A stretch of 64,000 nt of DNA from Physcomitrium patens. Taxonomy: Eukaryota > Streptophyta > Bryopsida > Funariales > Funariaceae. A program made the position numbers and the translations under genes. Shown here one piece after another: positions 1 through 13,534 of the stretch. The stretch is from NCBI RefSeq assembly GCF_000002425.4, contig NC_037262.1, positions 9,847,968 through 9,911,967 of the forward strand, written 5' to 3'. Under the pieces are notes generated by a model that was not told where the DNA came from, did not search any database, and saw only the letters and a program-made list of their open reading frames with translations. Each line of letters begins with the position of its first letter. The stretch's first letter is position 1.

Positions 1-1558
1 CAGCAGGGGCATAGCTGACACTGATGTAGATCATACATGTGCATTGATTTAGTTGCTATTACTGCAAAAACTTTGAGGCACATTTTAGTGGCGCAGTGCT
101 TCAATGTCTTCAAGACAAAAACTACTTCCTTGTTTGGATCTTCACAATCAGTGCTATGTGATTTTTGAATGTCAGTGATTTTCAACTGAAATACTACATA
201 TATCCCAATAATTTTGATTTTCATATGTTGTTTAATTAAACAATACTTGGATCTTTGTCGCATCTATTTAGAAACACGTATCTGAAAGAAACATACGCAC
301 ATATTTATACATAAATAAATATAAGCAGTAGGAAATTTCATACAAAGGAAGTGTAACTTATTTACACCACTCCAACTTATAAATGAATTAAATTAAATTA
401 AATTAAAAAATAGCCTAGAAGTTGCCATAATTATAATTGGTATGAATAAATAAATTAGTATATTGATTAATCAAATTGACTAGGAGAGTGAACTTTTTTT
501 TTGTATCTAATTAAAAAAAACTTTGATTTTTAAAATTACAATAGAAGTTAAGTAAAAACAACATTCCTCAAAAATAAATAAAAATAAAATGTCACGGAAA
601 ACTGTGCTGTTGGGCACGAAAAAGTTGCAACATTTTAATTTGTCAAGTCGAAACTGAACATCTTCTAAAAAAAATTCGATCCAAAAAATTAAAATCAAAT
701 CAAATCAAATAACAAGAGGAATATTTCGGTTCTTATTGGCAAAGATATTTCTTATTTACTTTAACAATTGAAGTAGCTAGTATGAAAATAATGAGAAAAA
801 GCATATTTATTGTGATATTTTTGGCTTCACTACCTTTAAAATAAAGAATCTTGATTTTATTTGGAGAAGTGCATAGTGAAAGAATAAAGATATTTTCTTT
901 TTACATTGCAAAACGACATATATTTTTAATGATTTTAGCATAATTTTTTACTACTTTACTAGACATGAATGCTATTGTATTATATATATATATATACACA
1001 CACACACGCATTTCCTATATAGTTGTAAATAATACATTTTGGATACAAAAAAATTATTATTTCTTGAGGTTTGACGTATACACAAAAAATAAGAGATCTT
1101 AAATTTCACTATTTTCTAAAGTTGCTGTACTAAGAACTCCCCTAAAATTATTTCTAAAACTATCTGCAGTAATAGACACGAAACAAAAGGGGCGACAATG
1201 TTTCTCCCAGCGTCGTGAACTGAACGATCATTCATTCAGAAAGGATAAAGACTAGATGACATCCTCAAATATTCATCAACGACTCGTTGATATGGATGAA
1301 CAGAGTTGAGGTTGAGAACGAATGAACACTTCCTCGAGCTTGACCTAATGAAGATGCTTTTGCATGAGGTCGTCGAGCAGACCTCAGCATGTCTCTCAAA
1401 GTCCCTTGAATTGAATTGTCGGCGTGAATCGCGATCACTCGGGAGTATCGTTCTTTTTTCTGTTGGAGCATTGCCTGTGTTGGCGGTGAGTAGAACAAAA
1501 GTATTCGACAGTGTAGGCGGGATCATTAGTTTTCGTAAACTAGAAGAGCTCCCGCGGC
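1..1558. other. AT-rich intergenic DNA and QCR7 upstream region
   Basis: No gene is recognisable. The first ~1.15 kb is AT-rich with short homopolymers and a (TA)n-(CA)n microsatellite at about 980-1008. From about 1180 the composition becomes less AT-rich up to the QCR7 start, which fits a promoter and 5' leader. The open frame at 1306-1566 runs over the QCR7 start in another frame, resembles nothing and is not called. Confidence 0.6.
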
Positions 1559-2661
1559 ATGGTTAAGTTCGTGTGGGCAGAGAAAGCTGCTTGGACGATT
1601 CAGAAATCCATGGGGAAAAGTTTCGGATGGTGTTCCAATTGGTATCGAGGGAAGGTCTCCAAAGAGCTGAAGAAATACGGTATAGGATTTTTCTGTTTAT
1701 TGTTCTTATTCCTCATCAATCACACAATGCACCCACATTTTGCAACAAGCGAAGCAAGTGCTCGGTTGTCAACACGTTAACTTGTTCATGTGTTTGTGTG
1801 AGATCCTTGATGATTTATAGCTTGATAATTATGACAGCATTTCCATGTATTTACAGCACCTCTCGCTGCACCTTTGTACGGTTTCAGTCCTAAGGATATT
1901 GCAAATGCAACCTGAACCTGGTTCGGAACTCTTACGACGTAGTTGTGAGAGATTTTTGGTGGAATCAGGTTTACGGTACGATGATCTATATGACGAGATG
2001 CATGATTTTGATATCATGGAGGCATTACACCGGTTGCCTACACAAGTTACAGATTACCGTTACCAACGATTAAAACGAGCCATGGATTGCGGATTTAAAC
2101 ACAAGTATCTTGACAAGAAAATGCAGGTTTGAATTAGTTGCAAGACTCTCTGAATTAATTCTGAAGGACTGCATCCTTGTATACTGCGGTAACGCCAGGG
2201 AACAGCAAGTTGTTGCAACGAGTATCATGGTAAACGATAACCAGGTAGCTATTCATGAATAAGTTAATGAAACCCTTCCAGTCAGAAGAATATCATGTAG
2301 AGTTTCGGATGTTCCTAGGAAGTAGGAGATGGATGGATACAAAAACATGCACTTGTTTGAAATGCAGGCGAAGCAGACTCCATTCGAGTTTTACTTACAA
2401 GACACCCTGGCACAGGTTGGTCATCAATGTCTTTCTTTCCTGGTGACGTAAACATGACTAAAAGTTTAACCTTGCACAGGTTTAGAGCACGCTGAATCAT
2501 TCAATGTGATGTAATGGAAGCTAGTGAATAAGATGGTATTTCTGTATTTTGAGATGGGGAGTGTGCATGTGCTGTTTTGCTTGTGTGCACAGGTGAAAAG
2601 GGAACGGATTGAAAGAGAAGCACAAGGCTCCGCAATGCCATATCAACGTGAGATGCCATGA
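1559..2661 (+). CDS. QCR7: Cytochrome b-c1 complex subunit 7 (14 kDa subunit), 4 exons
   Basis: Nuclear-encoded small subunit of mitochondrial complex III (ubiquinol:cytochrome c reductase), on the matrix side of the inner membrane and needed for complex assembly. Exons read from the sequence: 1559-1679, 1969-2126, 2368-2415, 2593-2661, all with GT..AG introns and continuous phase, giving 131 residues; plant QCR7 is about 122. Family hallmarks are collinear: GLRYDDLYDEMHDFDIMEAL and LPTQVTDYRYQRLKRAMD in exon 2, QTPFEFYLQDTLAQ in exon 3, VKRERIEREA and the terminal YQREMP in exon 4. The start is the ATG at 1559, which gives a lysine- and tryptophan-rich N-terminus before the conserved block; that N-terminus is the least conserved part. 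No cleavable presequence is obvious, as usual for this subunit. Its right neighbour is convergent. Confidence 0.95.
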
Positions 2662-4425
2662 TAACGGAGATGTGGGTAAGTGCCGTTCTTGTAGTATGAT
2701 ATTGCAACTGCAATCATCACGTCCAAAGAACATAATCTGCACTGTTATAATGTACAAGGATATCTTCATTTAACAACGTTCTGATGCCTTCACTCCGCGT
2801 CAACGTCAACGTCCTGGTAGCTTTATTCCACAACGCAAATTTTCACAAAACCCATTAATTCTCTAAAAGCTTATTTTTGCCATGTACGCGGCTTTCCTTT
2901 TTAAGGGTTACTATTTACGATCAGGTCCATTGCAAACCATAATGCTCAGAAAATACGATGACGACAGGAGTGAGCAGTAGCTTATATTGTATTAGGCATC
3001 CCATTATTCAGTTCTGTCTTGGAGCTTCAATCGCTCCAAATTCATGACCAAAGCAGCAGGAAGCTTATGAAGAGTGCCACAGACAGCCATGAGGGCTGTA
3101 ATTCAATGGGGTACGGGGATCTGAGAGGATCAGGAGCAATTTTGGGCAGTTGAGAGAAGCTGTGAAGCTTTGAAGTTCTGTTGCGTGTCATGTGCATGTA
3201 ATCTCCTCTGAACTGATCGCAATTTAATTAAGCTCCCATATTGTCCTGTCCACAGTCGTCTTTTATTTGATCACTCAATGCTTTTGCCCACCGAACCACA
3301 CCCATATCCTGGCCGGTCACACCAATTTCTATTGGGAGGTTGATCTTTCTCAGGTTACTTCACTTAAACACCGTCAGGTTCAGGCTTTATTCCAGAACTT
3401 GCGACATTGTGTCCGAGCAAGGGAAATCAATGTATGGGTTCATTGCGTGTCGTCTTCGTCAGCTTTCTGCATGCAAGAGGGTATCATGACGCAAGAAAGA
3501 AAAGGTCGTTATATATCTGCACTAGACGCAGGAAATTCACATTAAAACAGAGTTTGTGTAATCTCACACAGCTCCTGATTCTGTGGGTGAAAGTTTTCGG
3601 AGTGATCATTGAATTCATTTTCGTTTTGAAGCACAATGTCCAAAAGCAAGAATGTGAGAATCAAGGACGCGTGTGAAATGCCGTCTCTCTGATTTCCTGT
3701 GTTTGTTCAGGGCACGTCATGTACTCAATCGAGTCCTCGCGCTTTACTGACAATCTGCAGCCAAAATTTTAATCGACAACCAATCGACGTACAGAGAAGC
3801 GCGACGAATAATCACCAACTGGGAGGCTTCATCCTGCAAACGATTTTAGTCAACCCATTGTCCAAGAACTAACAGCTGCAAAGTTTCTGATGCACACATT
3901 GGAGACTATAATCGTCTTGAGTAAGTACGCAGCCTGTTGAGGAAGCACCAGCCGTGAACATGGAAGGAACAAGATGTTGTTCGATGTTCTTGACAAACTA
4001 TGTACATACCAACTCTCTCAGCACTCTCCTCCTAACCCACTAACCTAAGAGATCCAATTCAAAACTACATGAAGTTTTGGGCCTACAGAAGGAACTAGAT
4101 TCCATGTAAGGGAAGGAAGACAGCGGCGACTAAAACCAGCTCGTATTTCAGTTCAAAGATGTACCCTTTCAGAATGCCTCACTGATTTTCATTTGTGCAA
4201 CAGCTCTATTATCTGACAGATAAAGCTATGCGTTCATTGTCTAGATAAAATTCCGTCCTGTGGTGAAACTGGATACAAAGTCCGAAACATACGCCTCCTA
4301 ACAACTCATTAACCGAGGCAAGTATCGCCACAGTTTGGACACAAACACCAAAGCTCCATCCAGAAGCAAAAAAAACATTTGATTCCAAGTTAAAGTTTCG
4401 AGAAATGAATGAAAGAGCATCACAT
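2662..4425. other. Region between convergent genes (3' UTRs), no gene recognised
   Basis: Separates the stops of QCR7 (+) and the methyltransferase gene (-). Short open frames, for example near 3267-3545 and 3407-3676 on +, have no recognisable family and no splice-consistent continuation. Some of this is presumably 3' untranslated sequence of both genes. Confidence 0.5.
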
Positions 4426-7400
4426 CTATATTATAGACTCCGGTTGCCACAGCTGCTTGCGAACGATTAAAATTCTCTCGTCTCTATCTGAGACCTCGTC
4501 TTTCTCGGCATCAAAGACATCAGACCACAAATCCCAGTGCAGAGCGTTAAGGTGCTTCCTGACTTCTTCAATAAGGGAGACCTTGTCCCGTATAATGACG
4601 ACACCTAACGGGCGTAAGATTCTGTCCATCTCAAGGAGCAGGTCTATAGAGCTGCAATCATGGTTGTAGACATCCGATAACACATTACAGGCATGGAGCA
4701 AGTCATATGTTCGTGGATAAGTTGAAAATGCTTCGCACCTGCAAACCAAACAAAAGCTGCGTTGATTAAAAAAAAAATAAAAAAATAAAAAAAATGGGGA
4801 AGTAGCTAACTGGGAAGATCAAAGTTGATAGCTATGTACGAGTAAAAAAGAAATTGATTAGAGACATGGAAGAATATATTCTTAACACACAGAAGCTAGG
4901 AAGAATTCTTATAAAGTCCTCGTGAACTAAAGCCAAACAGAACCATACCAATCGTGATAAGAACCAATGAAGCCACGGTCATAGACGATTTTCAAAGTGC
5001 TTGGTGCCGAAATAGGCACAACGTTCATGACCCATACTGGCAGTTTCATCTCTTCGAGTGCAGAAGCGAATCCGCCGAAGTTTGCTTTCATATCCATCAC
5101 GTTCCGAAAACTATCATGGTCTACTTGTTTACCTGCCCTTAGCCTCTCCATGTACAGATCCGCTCTTCTTTTCCATGCAATCTTTTTATGCATATCAAAG
5201 AGACATTATTAGTGTGGATATTGGCAAACTGCACTCATATCCCGAATTTCTTACAAGCTTGAAGTTGATTATAAAACAAGAAACAATGACAACAAACGTA
5301 CGCTACACAACACTGTTTCTTTAATTCCTGTGGAGGGCTGAGGGACGTAAATGCTCAACAAGGTACTGGAAAATCTGAGGTGGACGTTAACGGTACCGTG
5401 TCATCCATGAAGGTTTTCTCGTTAAATCCAAGCTCCTTCAGCCTGGAGGGAGGACTATTCATTCGTTTGGGCCACGGCACCAAATCAGTCCTACCAGGCA
5501 TGCTCACTGGAATAAGCAGCACAGTATGAAGTAATAAGATGCATTGCTTATTCCAAGTATGGCTCCAAAAAATTGTATTCCCAAAAATTACTCATTTCAA
5601 GATATCAGGAATATAAAAAAACAGTACTTACGAGGTGTCAAAGGAGTGATACAAATCTTCATACGTTCCTGCCAGCCTAAGTCTGGCTCATTGGCGACAC
5701 TGCACAACGGGGGCCAAGTTCCAGGTGGCCGTTTCTCGTAACATTCATTTGTAAGAGGTTTTGCCCATATAACCGTTTGATCCCTTTTAGAAGCAATTGT
5801 CCAACACATCCTGCTGACGAGATCAGCCATCTCTTTCCACTCCTGTTTCTCTGCTGGATCATCCCGATATACTGGAGGCGATGACCAAACAAAGTAACCT
5901 CCAGGCCTCAGTATCCGATCTATTTCAAGCAACAAAACTCCATCCCGTTGTCTCCAGTCAATTCGGCAACGGGAGCAATGGGCCAGGTCGAATGATTTAC
6001 TTGGATAAGGAAGCCGCATTGTACCGAGGACACCCAATGTTGCGGGAATGCCTCTCTCTAGCGCAAATTGTATTTGGTTCTGATGAACATCATTAGGAGC
6101 CAACGACATAGCTAAGATGTTCATTGAAAGTAAGTAGGCTCCAAAACTTGCCACCCCACATCCCACGTCGAAGACAGTTCTGATCTTTCCGGCACTGCTC
6201 AAATTACCATCTTTGTTATGGAGCATCTGAATTGAGGCAACACAGCACCTTCAATATTCTAAAACAATCGAAGTCTCAAGTGACGTATTTATGTATAATA
6301 GCAACACTGCATCTTTGGGTCTGATTACTTCTAGAGGATTTTCCGTCTTTTCTCGAAGACTGTTAAAAGCAAAGAATTCTACCTGCTCGGTCATAAGATA
6401 TCAAACTAGAAAAATGATCATGATATTGGTAGCTCCTAACAGTGGAGAACGTCTCCAAGGTCGGGGAATAATTGAAAATAAGTGCATTGAACAACATCTT
6501 GGACAGTGAATTCCTAAAGAAAGTCAGTGCCGCCATGTTGCGACTTCAATGCTAAGAATGAAACAAAGGAAACTGTGAGAAGATGCTCACCTTGGCAAGA
6601 TGGGCGATGTACTTGTCCGCACCATCTGGAAAATGAGTGCCACCCCCTGGAAATTTCACTTTGTCGTTGCTTAACACCATCCAATGCTGATCTGATTTCT
6701 CAGTGGCAAGGAAAGTGTGTGGCACGTTGGCCTGCCAAATTTCATCTCTGCTCTTCGGCCATCTAATGGGTACCTTCCCTCAATGGTGTACAATAGATCA
6801 ATTCAAGAGTGAGATGACAGCTGCTGGTTGGGTGCCCATTGTGGACTGATTGAATACCTTATTTCGTCTTGACTTCCCGTAAACCAAGCACATAAATGGA
6901 CAAAGTTTTAGAAGGGGATGTTCACAGTACCTTGTAATTTGGAGGGGGTGGGATGAGACAATTCAGGCGGAGATGATTCGGCGGACAATGCCGTTCATAA
7001 TGCTCCATCAACGACAAATTCAGCTTCAGTTTCATTTTATGGTTCAGATCCCTATCCAGGCAAGGAACCAACTCTGTGAATCGATGATCACAGACCTGCA
7101 GACTCTTGTCTCAGTGTCGGATCTTCAAAGGTAATTTACACGTCCTAAAGGACACGAACCCTTCGGACCAATTACAAATAGAACAATACCTTAGAAAGCA
7201 TATTCCATACTATATCTGGGCAATTGGAAGTCATTCGGTTTGCTATGCTGCCTATGTTGTATGGCTATTGGAGCTGAAGTATGACAATGTCTGAGCAAAC
7301 TTACAGGATAAGCTTTCAATGCAACCTTGTGGACTCCATCATCACTAGCCCCCTCTTCTGACGCTTCGTTTTCGTTGCTAGTTGATTCATCCCGTAATGC

Positions 7401-7826
7401 CAATCCTTCAAAACGACCCTCTTCCTTTTCAATTGCATCGTTGACATCGTCGCTCTTATCATCATCCTCCTCCTCCTCCTCCATTACTTCTTTAGCATCT
7501 GCTTCTTCCTTCTCCTCTTCTTTTTTCCCTACTTTGCTTTGTAACATCTTGTTTTTGAGGTCCAAAGTCTCAGAATTTTCCAAGCCTCCCTCGTTCTCAA
7601 TGAAGGGATTATTCGTCGCAGTAACCGCCTTTGACAGAGTCCAATCAAGGTGCGTGTTCGTAAAGGTTTGGTCTATGGGAAGATGGTGGTTGGAGAAGGA
7701 GCTGTGCTGAAGTGAGAGAAGGAACAGTATGCCCGCCATTGTGCATACCAGGAAGAACAAACGCCGATTGCGGGCGTTTCCATCGCCACGACCTCTCAAT
7801 CTCAAAATGGTCTGGCGACCAGACAT
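4426..7826 (-). CDS. Golgi S-adenosylmethionine-dependent methyltransferase, DUF248/PMT family, 7 exons
   Basis: Putative type II Golgi membrane methyltransferase of the QUASIMODO-like PMT family, linked in flowering plants to pectin (homogalacturonan) methylation. Exons on the minus strand: 7826-7305, 7095-6931, 6773-6591, 6226-5632, 5506-5397, 5181-4949, 4738-4426; phases join cleanly to about 706 residues. Order: short basic N-terminus, one membrane segment (LFFLVCTMAGILFLLSLQ), an acidic glutamate/aspartate-rich stem, then the catalytic region with VCDHRFTELVPCLD, LSLMEHYERHCPP, the SAM-binding TVFDVGCGVASFGAYLLS, LAPNDVHQNQIQFALERGIP, AHCSRCRIDW, LLLEIDRILRPGGYF and the second half with RNVMDMKANFGGFASALEE and DLLLEMDRILRPLGVVIIRD. 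The domain looks closest to the Arabidopsis PMT3/PMT8 group as I recall it. I chose the ATG at 7826 over an upstream in-frame GTG. All key motifs are intact. Confidence 0.95.
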
Positions 7827-9230
7827 CTTCTTAGTTTTCACTCAATTGTGAAAACGAATACAAGTGCTCCTTGCCCGTTACATTTCATGCTCTAACACCC
7901 ATTTGCCCATTTGTAGTAGAGACAATAACTCTAACATGCGACCTGAACTTCTTTTACTCGGAAACTTGGAGCAACCAGCAAAAAGAAAACCACTATCCTC
8001 CTTCTCCGCAACTAACAAGTACTCGTAGCTTCAATTGATCACAAAACCTAACAACCAACACTCTCTAATGTCGTATCATTTTTCCAAAATCTCAATGTAC
8101 ACAACGATCGAAAATCACGAACAGTAGGTCTCACTACTGCTATCGTATGACCGACACGTCAGTGGAAGCTACCAAAAGTTTTCATGCTAAAGATGTGACC
8201 CAACAAAGAAGAGCAAAGCCGTGATCCAGCAACCAATTCAAGCTCCACTGTCCGATGACATGGTAACTTAAAACCCAAATAGTTTCCGACCACCTTGCCA
8301 ACACATGTTACAGAACCAAAACAAACTAAGTCTTCAGTATTCTGTATCGTCGTTCCTATCAATCGCCATGCTCTACCACGCATACAAGATATCATTCAGA
8401 TAGATAGCACTAGAAATTTACTCGTACGCACAGTTCACTGTGCAAATGGAAAGATACCCCAAGGTAGGCCCCCCTAAAAGTAAATTCATGACCATACCAA
8501 TACTCCAGATTACGGTGCACAACAAATGATAGCATCAATGCCTAGGTTGAACATAATAATGGTGACATGACCAACTTTTCAGCGACGGGAAGCACCGGCC
8601 TCACATGTGAACAGAAACAATGAGCTGTGGACTGAGTCAATTAGAGAGTGGCTTCCATGAGCGCAGGCTTGCAGAATGCCGGGCATTTACTTGTACAACC
8701 TCTGCACGGAAGTTAACCTGGCCGCAAAAAGCACGGGCAGAGTACTTAAGGTGAAACTGATGGGTGTGGGGGTCAGCAAAAGTTTTACTAATTGTCCAGT
8801 TAAATCTTGAAGGAATGTTTGAAGTACTAGAAGTAGTTGAGTGAGGGAGCATAGGCATTTATTTTTGTTTAGAGCAGTTATAACTATTTTATAGGTTTAA
8901 TGAGAATTGAAGACCAAAGCCATACCACTCCTTACAAAAGTGTCCCAAAAGGAAATTGGATTGAACCAATGGAAGGCTCATTCAAAAGCTTTCCAACGAA
9001 TACATGCAGTTAGCCAGTGGAAGATCCACAATTGAAACAATATTGCACTTCGGGGATTATTGAGATTAGGAATTGCTCAGTCCATTACTCCGTTTACTGA
9101 GCGGGCATTTGCACTTTTACCAAAATTTCATCCCCGACACCCCTGGAGTACAAATGTTTTGATCCTCATCAAATTCAAAGTGGGAAGTACTAAAAGGCAA
9201 TATGAACTTAATAAGTATTAGTGATACATT
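7827..9230. other. Methyltransferase promoter/5' leader and ITPK4 3' flank
   Basis: Both flanking genes are on the minus strand, so this holds the 3' flank of the ITPK4-like gene and the promoter of the methyltransferase gene. Short frames at 8159-8395 and 8637-8858 resemble no family. I see no further gene. Confidence 0.55.
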
Positions 9231-12200
9231 TTAAGTGGATGCCGTCTTGCTGGCGTGAGCATTACGAAGTGTAGCCCAGAAAGCAGGAATGGATTCCTTA
9301 TCAGAAACATCCTTAAAAGAGGGGAAGTAGTTGACATCCACCATGACATGATCCTTAGTTCCCACTTGAACCTGTATTTAACCCAGCCAACCCAAACCCA
9401 GTCACAAATGACTTGATGCTCCTAGTCAATAAAACTTACAGGCTGCATGAAGGGCCTAAAGCAGAAGAGTATGTTATTGATATGCACTCCAAGAGAAGCC
9501 TAGATTACGAGAATGGGAATCAAAGTCTAGGGGTACTCAAAACTACCAAGAGTTGGCAAAATTGAATGAGGACTTACCACAATGTCGAAGCCGATGATTG
9601 AAAGACCGAGTTTCTTGCGAAGCCATACCGCTGCTTTCTCCACAGCTTCCACGTCCAAACTTCCATCTCCTTCCACCACCGTGTTCGAAAGTAATTTGCC
9701 GTCGCCCTCAAAACTTGAAGGCATTGATTTTAGGCTGGCATTGTGCAGAATATCAGATTATATTCCAATCTTTTTAAAAGAAAATTTCCAAAAACAAGAC
9801 CAACATGGCCCTTACATAGGGTATTTCCAGCTACGTCACAGGAGCTTAACGGCTTATCTGCAAAGTACTCACTCGGAATGCCCCTAAACTAGGTGCACAA
9901 ATCTATAGCAGAAAATATTTCAGCTCGACTCTGGTAGATGCATCTCTTTTTGGACCCAGGAGATGGCAAACATATTTTATCCAGTATATCCATTCGTGAC
10001 ATATAAAAGCAAGACAATTCTCCAAGCTAGCGTAAAGCTTGTAGGGTCATACCTATCAAACACCAATGCTGGCATACCCCCAGACGAACCATCTGATACG
10101 GCCATTGAAGCCGCATTTGGCATGGATCTTCGACAAGAATGCATCACCTTATCGCCAATAATATAGAACTTATAAACACATGAACCGTGATCAACGTACT
10201 CCTACATGATTCAGCACCACAAATAACCATCAGAATCCCAAAATTATCTTAAAACGTTCCTACGGTGACTTCGAAATCTAGGGCAGTAACGGCATAGAAC
10301 TGATAAGTCGAAAGTAATGATAAACCTGAACCACAGCTGGAAGAGGCACAGCTAAATTCACATAGCCTTCCTTCTTGAACACCACAGCCTGCATTCAGAC
10401 ACATACCGTAAAAAAGCTGCTTTAAATTGCATGTATCAACAAATATAAAGACTCTTCCTGAGTCAGAAATACTAAAGACGCACTTAAATAACAAAAGAGG
10501 AGAGTTTGCACAGAGTAAGAATACCATTGTGTGAGCATCGTTAGTCCCACAAGCCATCATGGTCTTCACAATCGTGGGAAAACCCACACTGACTGCCTCT
10601 GTCAAATGGGGTTCCTCCAAGTCTTTCACCTACAAGAAAGAGCCAATGTTATCATTAGACTCTATAATCATCCAATCAGTTCCAACAAACACCTATAATG
10701 TGAATCATTCCACCTGTAAGGTCTCTCAAGTCAGACGAAAGAGTTATCTTTCTTTCCAACACCATAACTACATTTATGAAAATCACCAAATAACGATACC
10801 ATCTGTAACATATGGCCTTAACGTTACCTCCACAGATCGAGGTGCTCTGACAACGGTGGTATCACTAACTTTCGCATCTTCCAAATCGTTCAAGACTTCA
10901 CGGGTCAGAGATCGATCTAATATAGGCGCGAGCCGGTCAATTGGGTCAACAATACATTTCCCAGGGTGCTCTTCAATATATCTGCACAAGTAAAACTACT
11001 TAGCATTGTCCTTCACAAACATTTGCGAAAGTCGTGAAGGTTCTTTCGCGGTCCAAACACATAGGCTCGCCAGAATTACGAAATAAAGCTACGGAGAGCG
11101 ACAGTACGATTTGAAAATCCTCGAACTGATACCTCTGGAGTGTCTTGATGCTATCTGAGTACTGGATGCGTTCTGCAGGGTTTGGGGTTTGTATCGTAGT
11201 AACACTAACGATTTCATCCGTTGCTTTGTGCAGAATAATATCCACAGCATCTAGCTGTGTCTCCATGGGGCGGTCTGTGCGAAGTGGGACGAAAACCAAA
11301 TCGTTGCTTGTGGGTACTGATGGCAGCATACGCCTCTGAAGAACGAAAAATACTTTAAATGATGTAAAATGATAAAGTGAAGTGCAGAAGTACGATTTCT
11401 TTAGAATCAAAATTTACAGAACTTGTATGCTATGTGATGGTATTTTACAGATCATGTAAACCATGAAAGGAAAACATGTGTACCTTTCAAAATGGCAGAA
11501 GAATACCGCCAGAGTAAAGAGTGGAGAAAGTATCAGATAAGGGATTACCTTCAAGAAGTCCTTCTCCCGGCTCCATTTCATCACGTGGCCGACAACAAGT
11601 AATTCCACTCCAAAGGCCTGCTCAGCAACAAGTTGTAATTATGAAGCAACTCAGAGAGAAACTGAAAGTGCAAATTTTTTTATTTGTTTTGTAAGCTAAG
11701 TAGATGGAATAGAACACTCCATACGATAAGCAAAAAAACACAAAAGAATACCAGTGTATTATCAAAGACGTTCTGTTGTGACAATCAGAAAAGTTCGAAC
11801 CTTCTTGTTTAATTCTGCTAAAGCTGCAAATACGTCGTCTATGTCCTGAATGGTGGACGCTTCTTTACTGGCAACTCCTTGCCCTGCATGAGACGTCCAG
11901 ACATTTTTTATAGAGTAGCTGTCGTATGCCCAACTATGCAGAATAAAGCTCTAAAGTAAAATTATAGCTAAAAGAAAACTTTCAATTCCACCTCACACTA
12001 AAATCTAGCATTACTTTGGCCTCAACTTCAAGTGTGAATAACATGTACTCTCATTCACGGCACCTAACGGGCAGAGACTACAGGCACTAGTGTAGTCTCT
12101 GCGCGTTATAAAGCCCAAAATAGAATCCTAGACTCTGGATGTGAATTTAAACAGCAATAAAGTCAGTTATCAACCGCTTCTCCTTACTTTCCCAACAAAA

Positions 12201-13534
12201 TGTTGCACGTATTGCTCATTGAGCAGATGAGTATTCTTTGCAAGACATTACGATCCAGTCACTTGCAAACCTGAGTAAAGGATGTTCCAGCCTGACGCTG
12301 TTAGCTCAGTCACAGCAGCTCCATCAGTTGAAGCCACAAACACAGAATGGGAGGCCTGCACTGGCCAAGATTCTTTGATTGCCTTGAGTACATTTTCGTT
12401 GGCGTCTACAGACACTACCTTCACAAATTCTGACACGGACAACTGCTTCAGCAGATCCACCTGCAGATACCAACTCCTACACTTCAGAATCTTGTGTTTA
12501 CTAGGACCAACTTCAAGGTGGAGAAAGATAGCATCAATTTTTGTGGACTCTGCTTGATAGAGCTTATAAGCCTCTGTCTTGCAGTCCGTAACCAAGGAAA
12601 AAATTAAGAAGACCAAACTGAATTTTACAAACGCCTTTCAAGCGGATAGCGCGAGTCTGAAGATAGGCATTTGGCCAAAAACGAACACTCAAAAAACTTC
12701 CGTACCTTTTCAGAGGGATCCTGCCCATTAGTGAAGAGCAACATCTGTACAGCATACAACACCCTTCTTATCAAGTTCTGTACATCAGATATGTTATCGC
12801 AAGCGGAAGATAAAAACTAAAGGGTAGGGCCCACAACACCTCTAAACGTTACTACTCAGTGTCTAGTCTTCGTAACTAGATTGCAGCGTTCATGCTTCCG
12901 CATTGTGCAGCAAACATTTACGGGCTGCGATGATATTGATGCATTTAAGATCTCCACGTGTTTTACAGTTGTGTATCGAAGCACGAACTACAAGAGATCC
13001 AAGCTCAGTTCACAAGAGCTGAGAAGACGGAATAAACTCACAGGACTCAAAATTTAACTCTTCCAACAAATTCCTGAATCCCGCTACTAAGATAAAGGTG
13101 ATAGTACTTACGGCCAGAAGCAAAGCAGACCTACAATAAGCCTAGAATTCACAAAACACGTAAGTTGAAATGCCTGTAAAGTATAAAATGATCCAGTCTA
13201 GCAATGGACTCTTCTGTTTCTACAAGATAGGATGCTAACCCCAGTCGCCCAGCAGGGATTGAGAGCTCAAAGGGATCTAATGTCGGTACAAAGTGATCGA
13301 AAGCGCATATCAAAGGTTGAAATATCTAAATTCCGTGGCTTCGTGCTACGTCTCACTGGTGGCATTTTTGTGGTAATTTAACAAGGAAAAGCGTGAAGAC
13401 AGGATGCACGGAGCAGAGAAATAAGAAGTTCTTACGACATGGAGGTTTGAATAAGCTAGTCTTGTCAACAATTTCTCCAGAGATACTGATTCACCCAGTA
13501 GCGAGCCCTCCAAAAGGATCCCTCTCATCGCCAT
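9231..13534 (-). CDS. ITPK4: Inositol-tetrakisphosphate 1-kinase 4-like (ITPK4), long form
   Basis: ATP-grasp inositol phosphate kinase of the inositol 1,3,4-trisphosphate 5/6-kinase family, acting in inositol polyphosphate (phytate) metabolism. Exons resolved on the minus strand: 13534-13436, one starting about 13265 (3' border unresolved), 12460-12271, 11883-11801, 11617-11549, 11335-11133, 10981-10828, 10629-10525, 10388-10326, 10201-10053, 9734-9578, 9371-9231; phases agree from 12460 on. Expected length is about 485-505 residues. Landmarks: MAMRGILLEGSLL at the N-terminus, typical of the extended ITPK4 form; DIILHKATDEI; CIVDPIDRLAPILDR; GFPTIVKTMMACGTNDAHTM; VVQEYVDHGSCVYKFYIIGD; WLRKKLGLSIIGFDIVV; and the metal-binding VDVNYFPSFKDV near the C-terminus. 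It matches Arabidopsis ITPK4 collinearly, including its long N-terminal non-kinase half. It shares an upstream region with RlmH. Confidence 0.92.

Noticed and set aside
1306..1566. 86-codon open frame overlapping the QCR7 start
   Set aside because: No family resemblance and overlaps the true start in another frame; treated as 5' leader.
3267..3676. Overlapping plus-strand frames between the convergent genes
   Set aside because: Not recognisable, no splice-consistent extension, and they lie in expected 3' untranslated sequence.
7327..7710. Plus-strand serine-rich frame of 127 codons
   Set aside because: It is the antisense of the glutamate/aspartate-rich stem of the methyltransferase exon.
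12564..12780. Possible extra ITPK4 exon (frame with FTNGQDPSEK before a GTACGG donor)
   Set aside because: No match to the ITPK4 N-terminal half and phase could not be fitted; left as intron.
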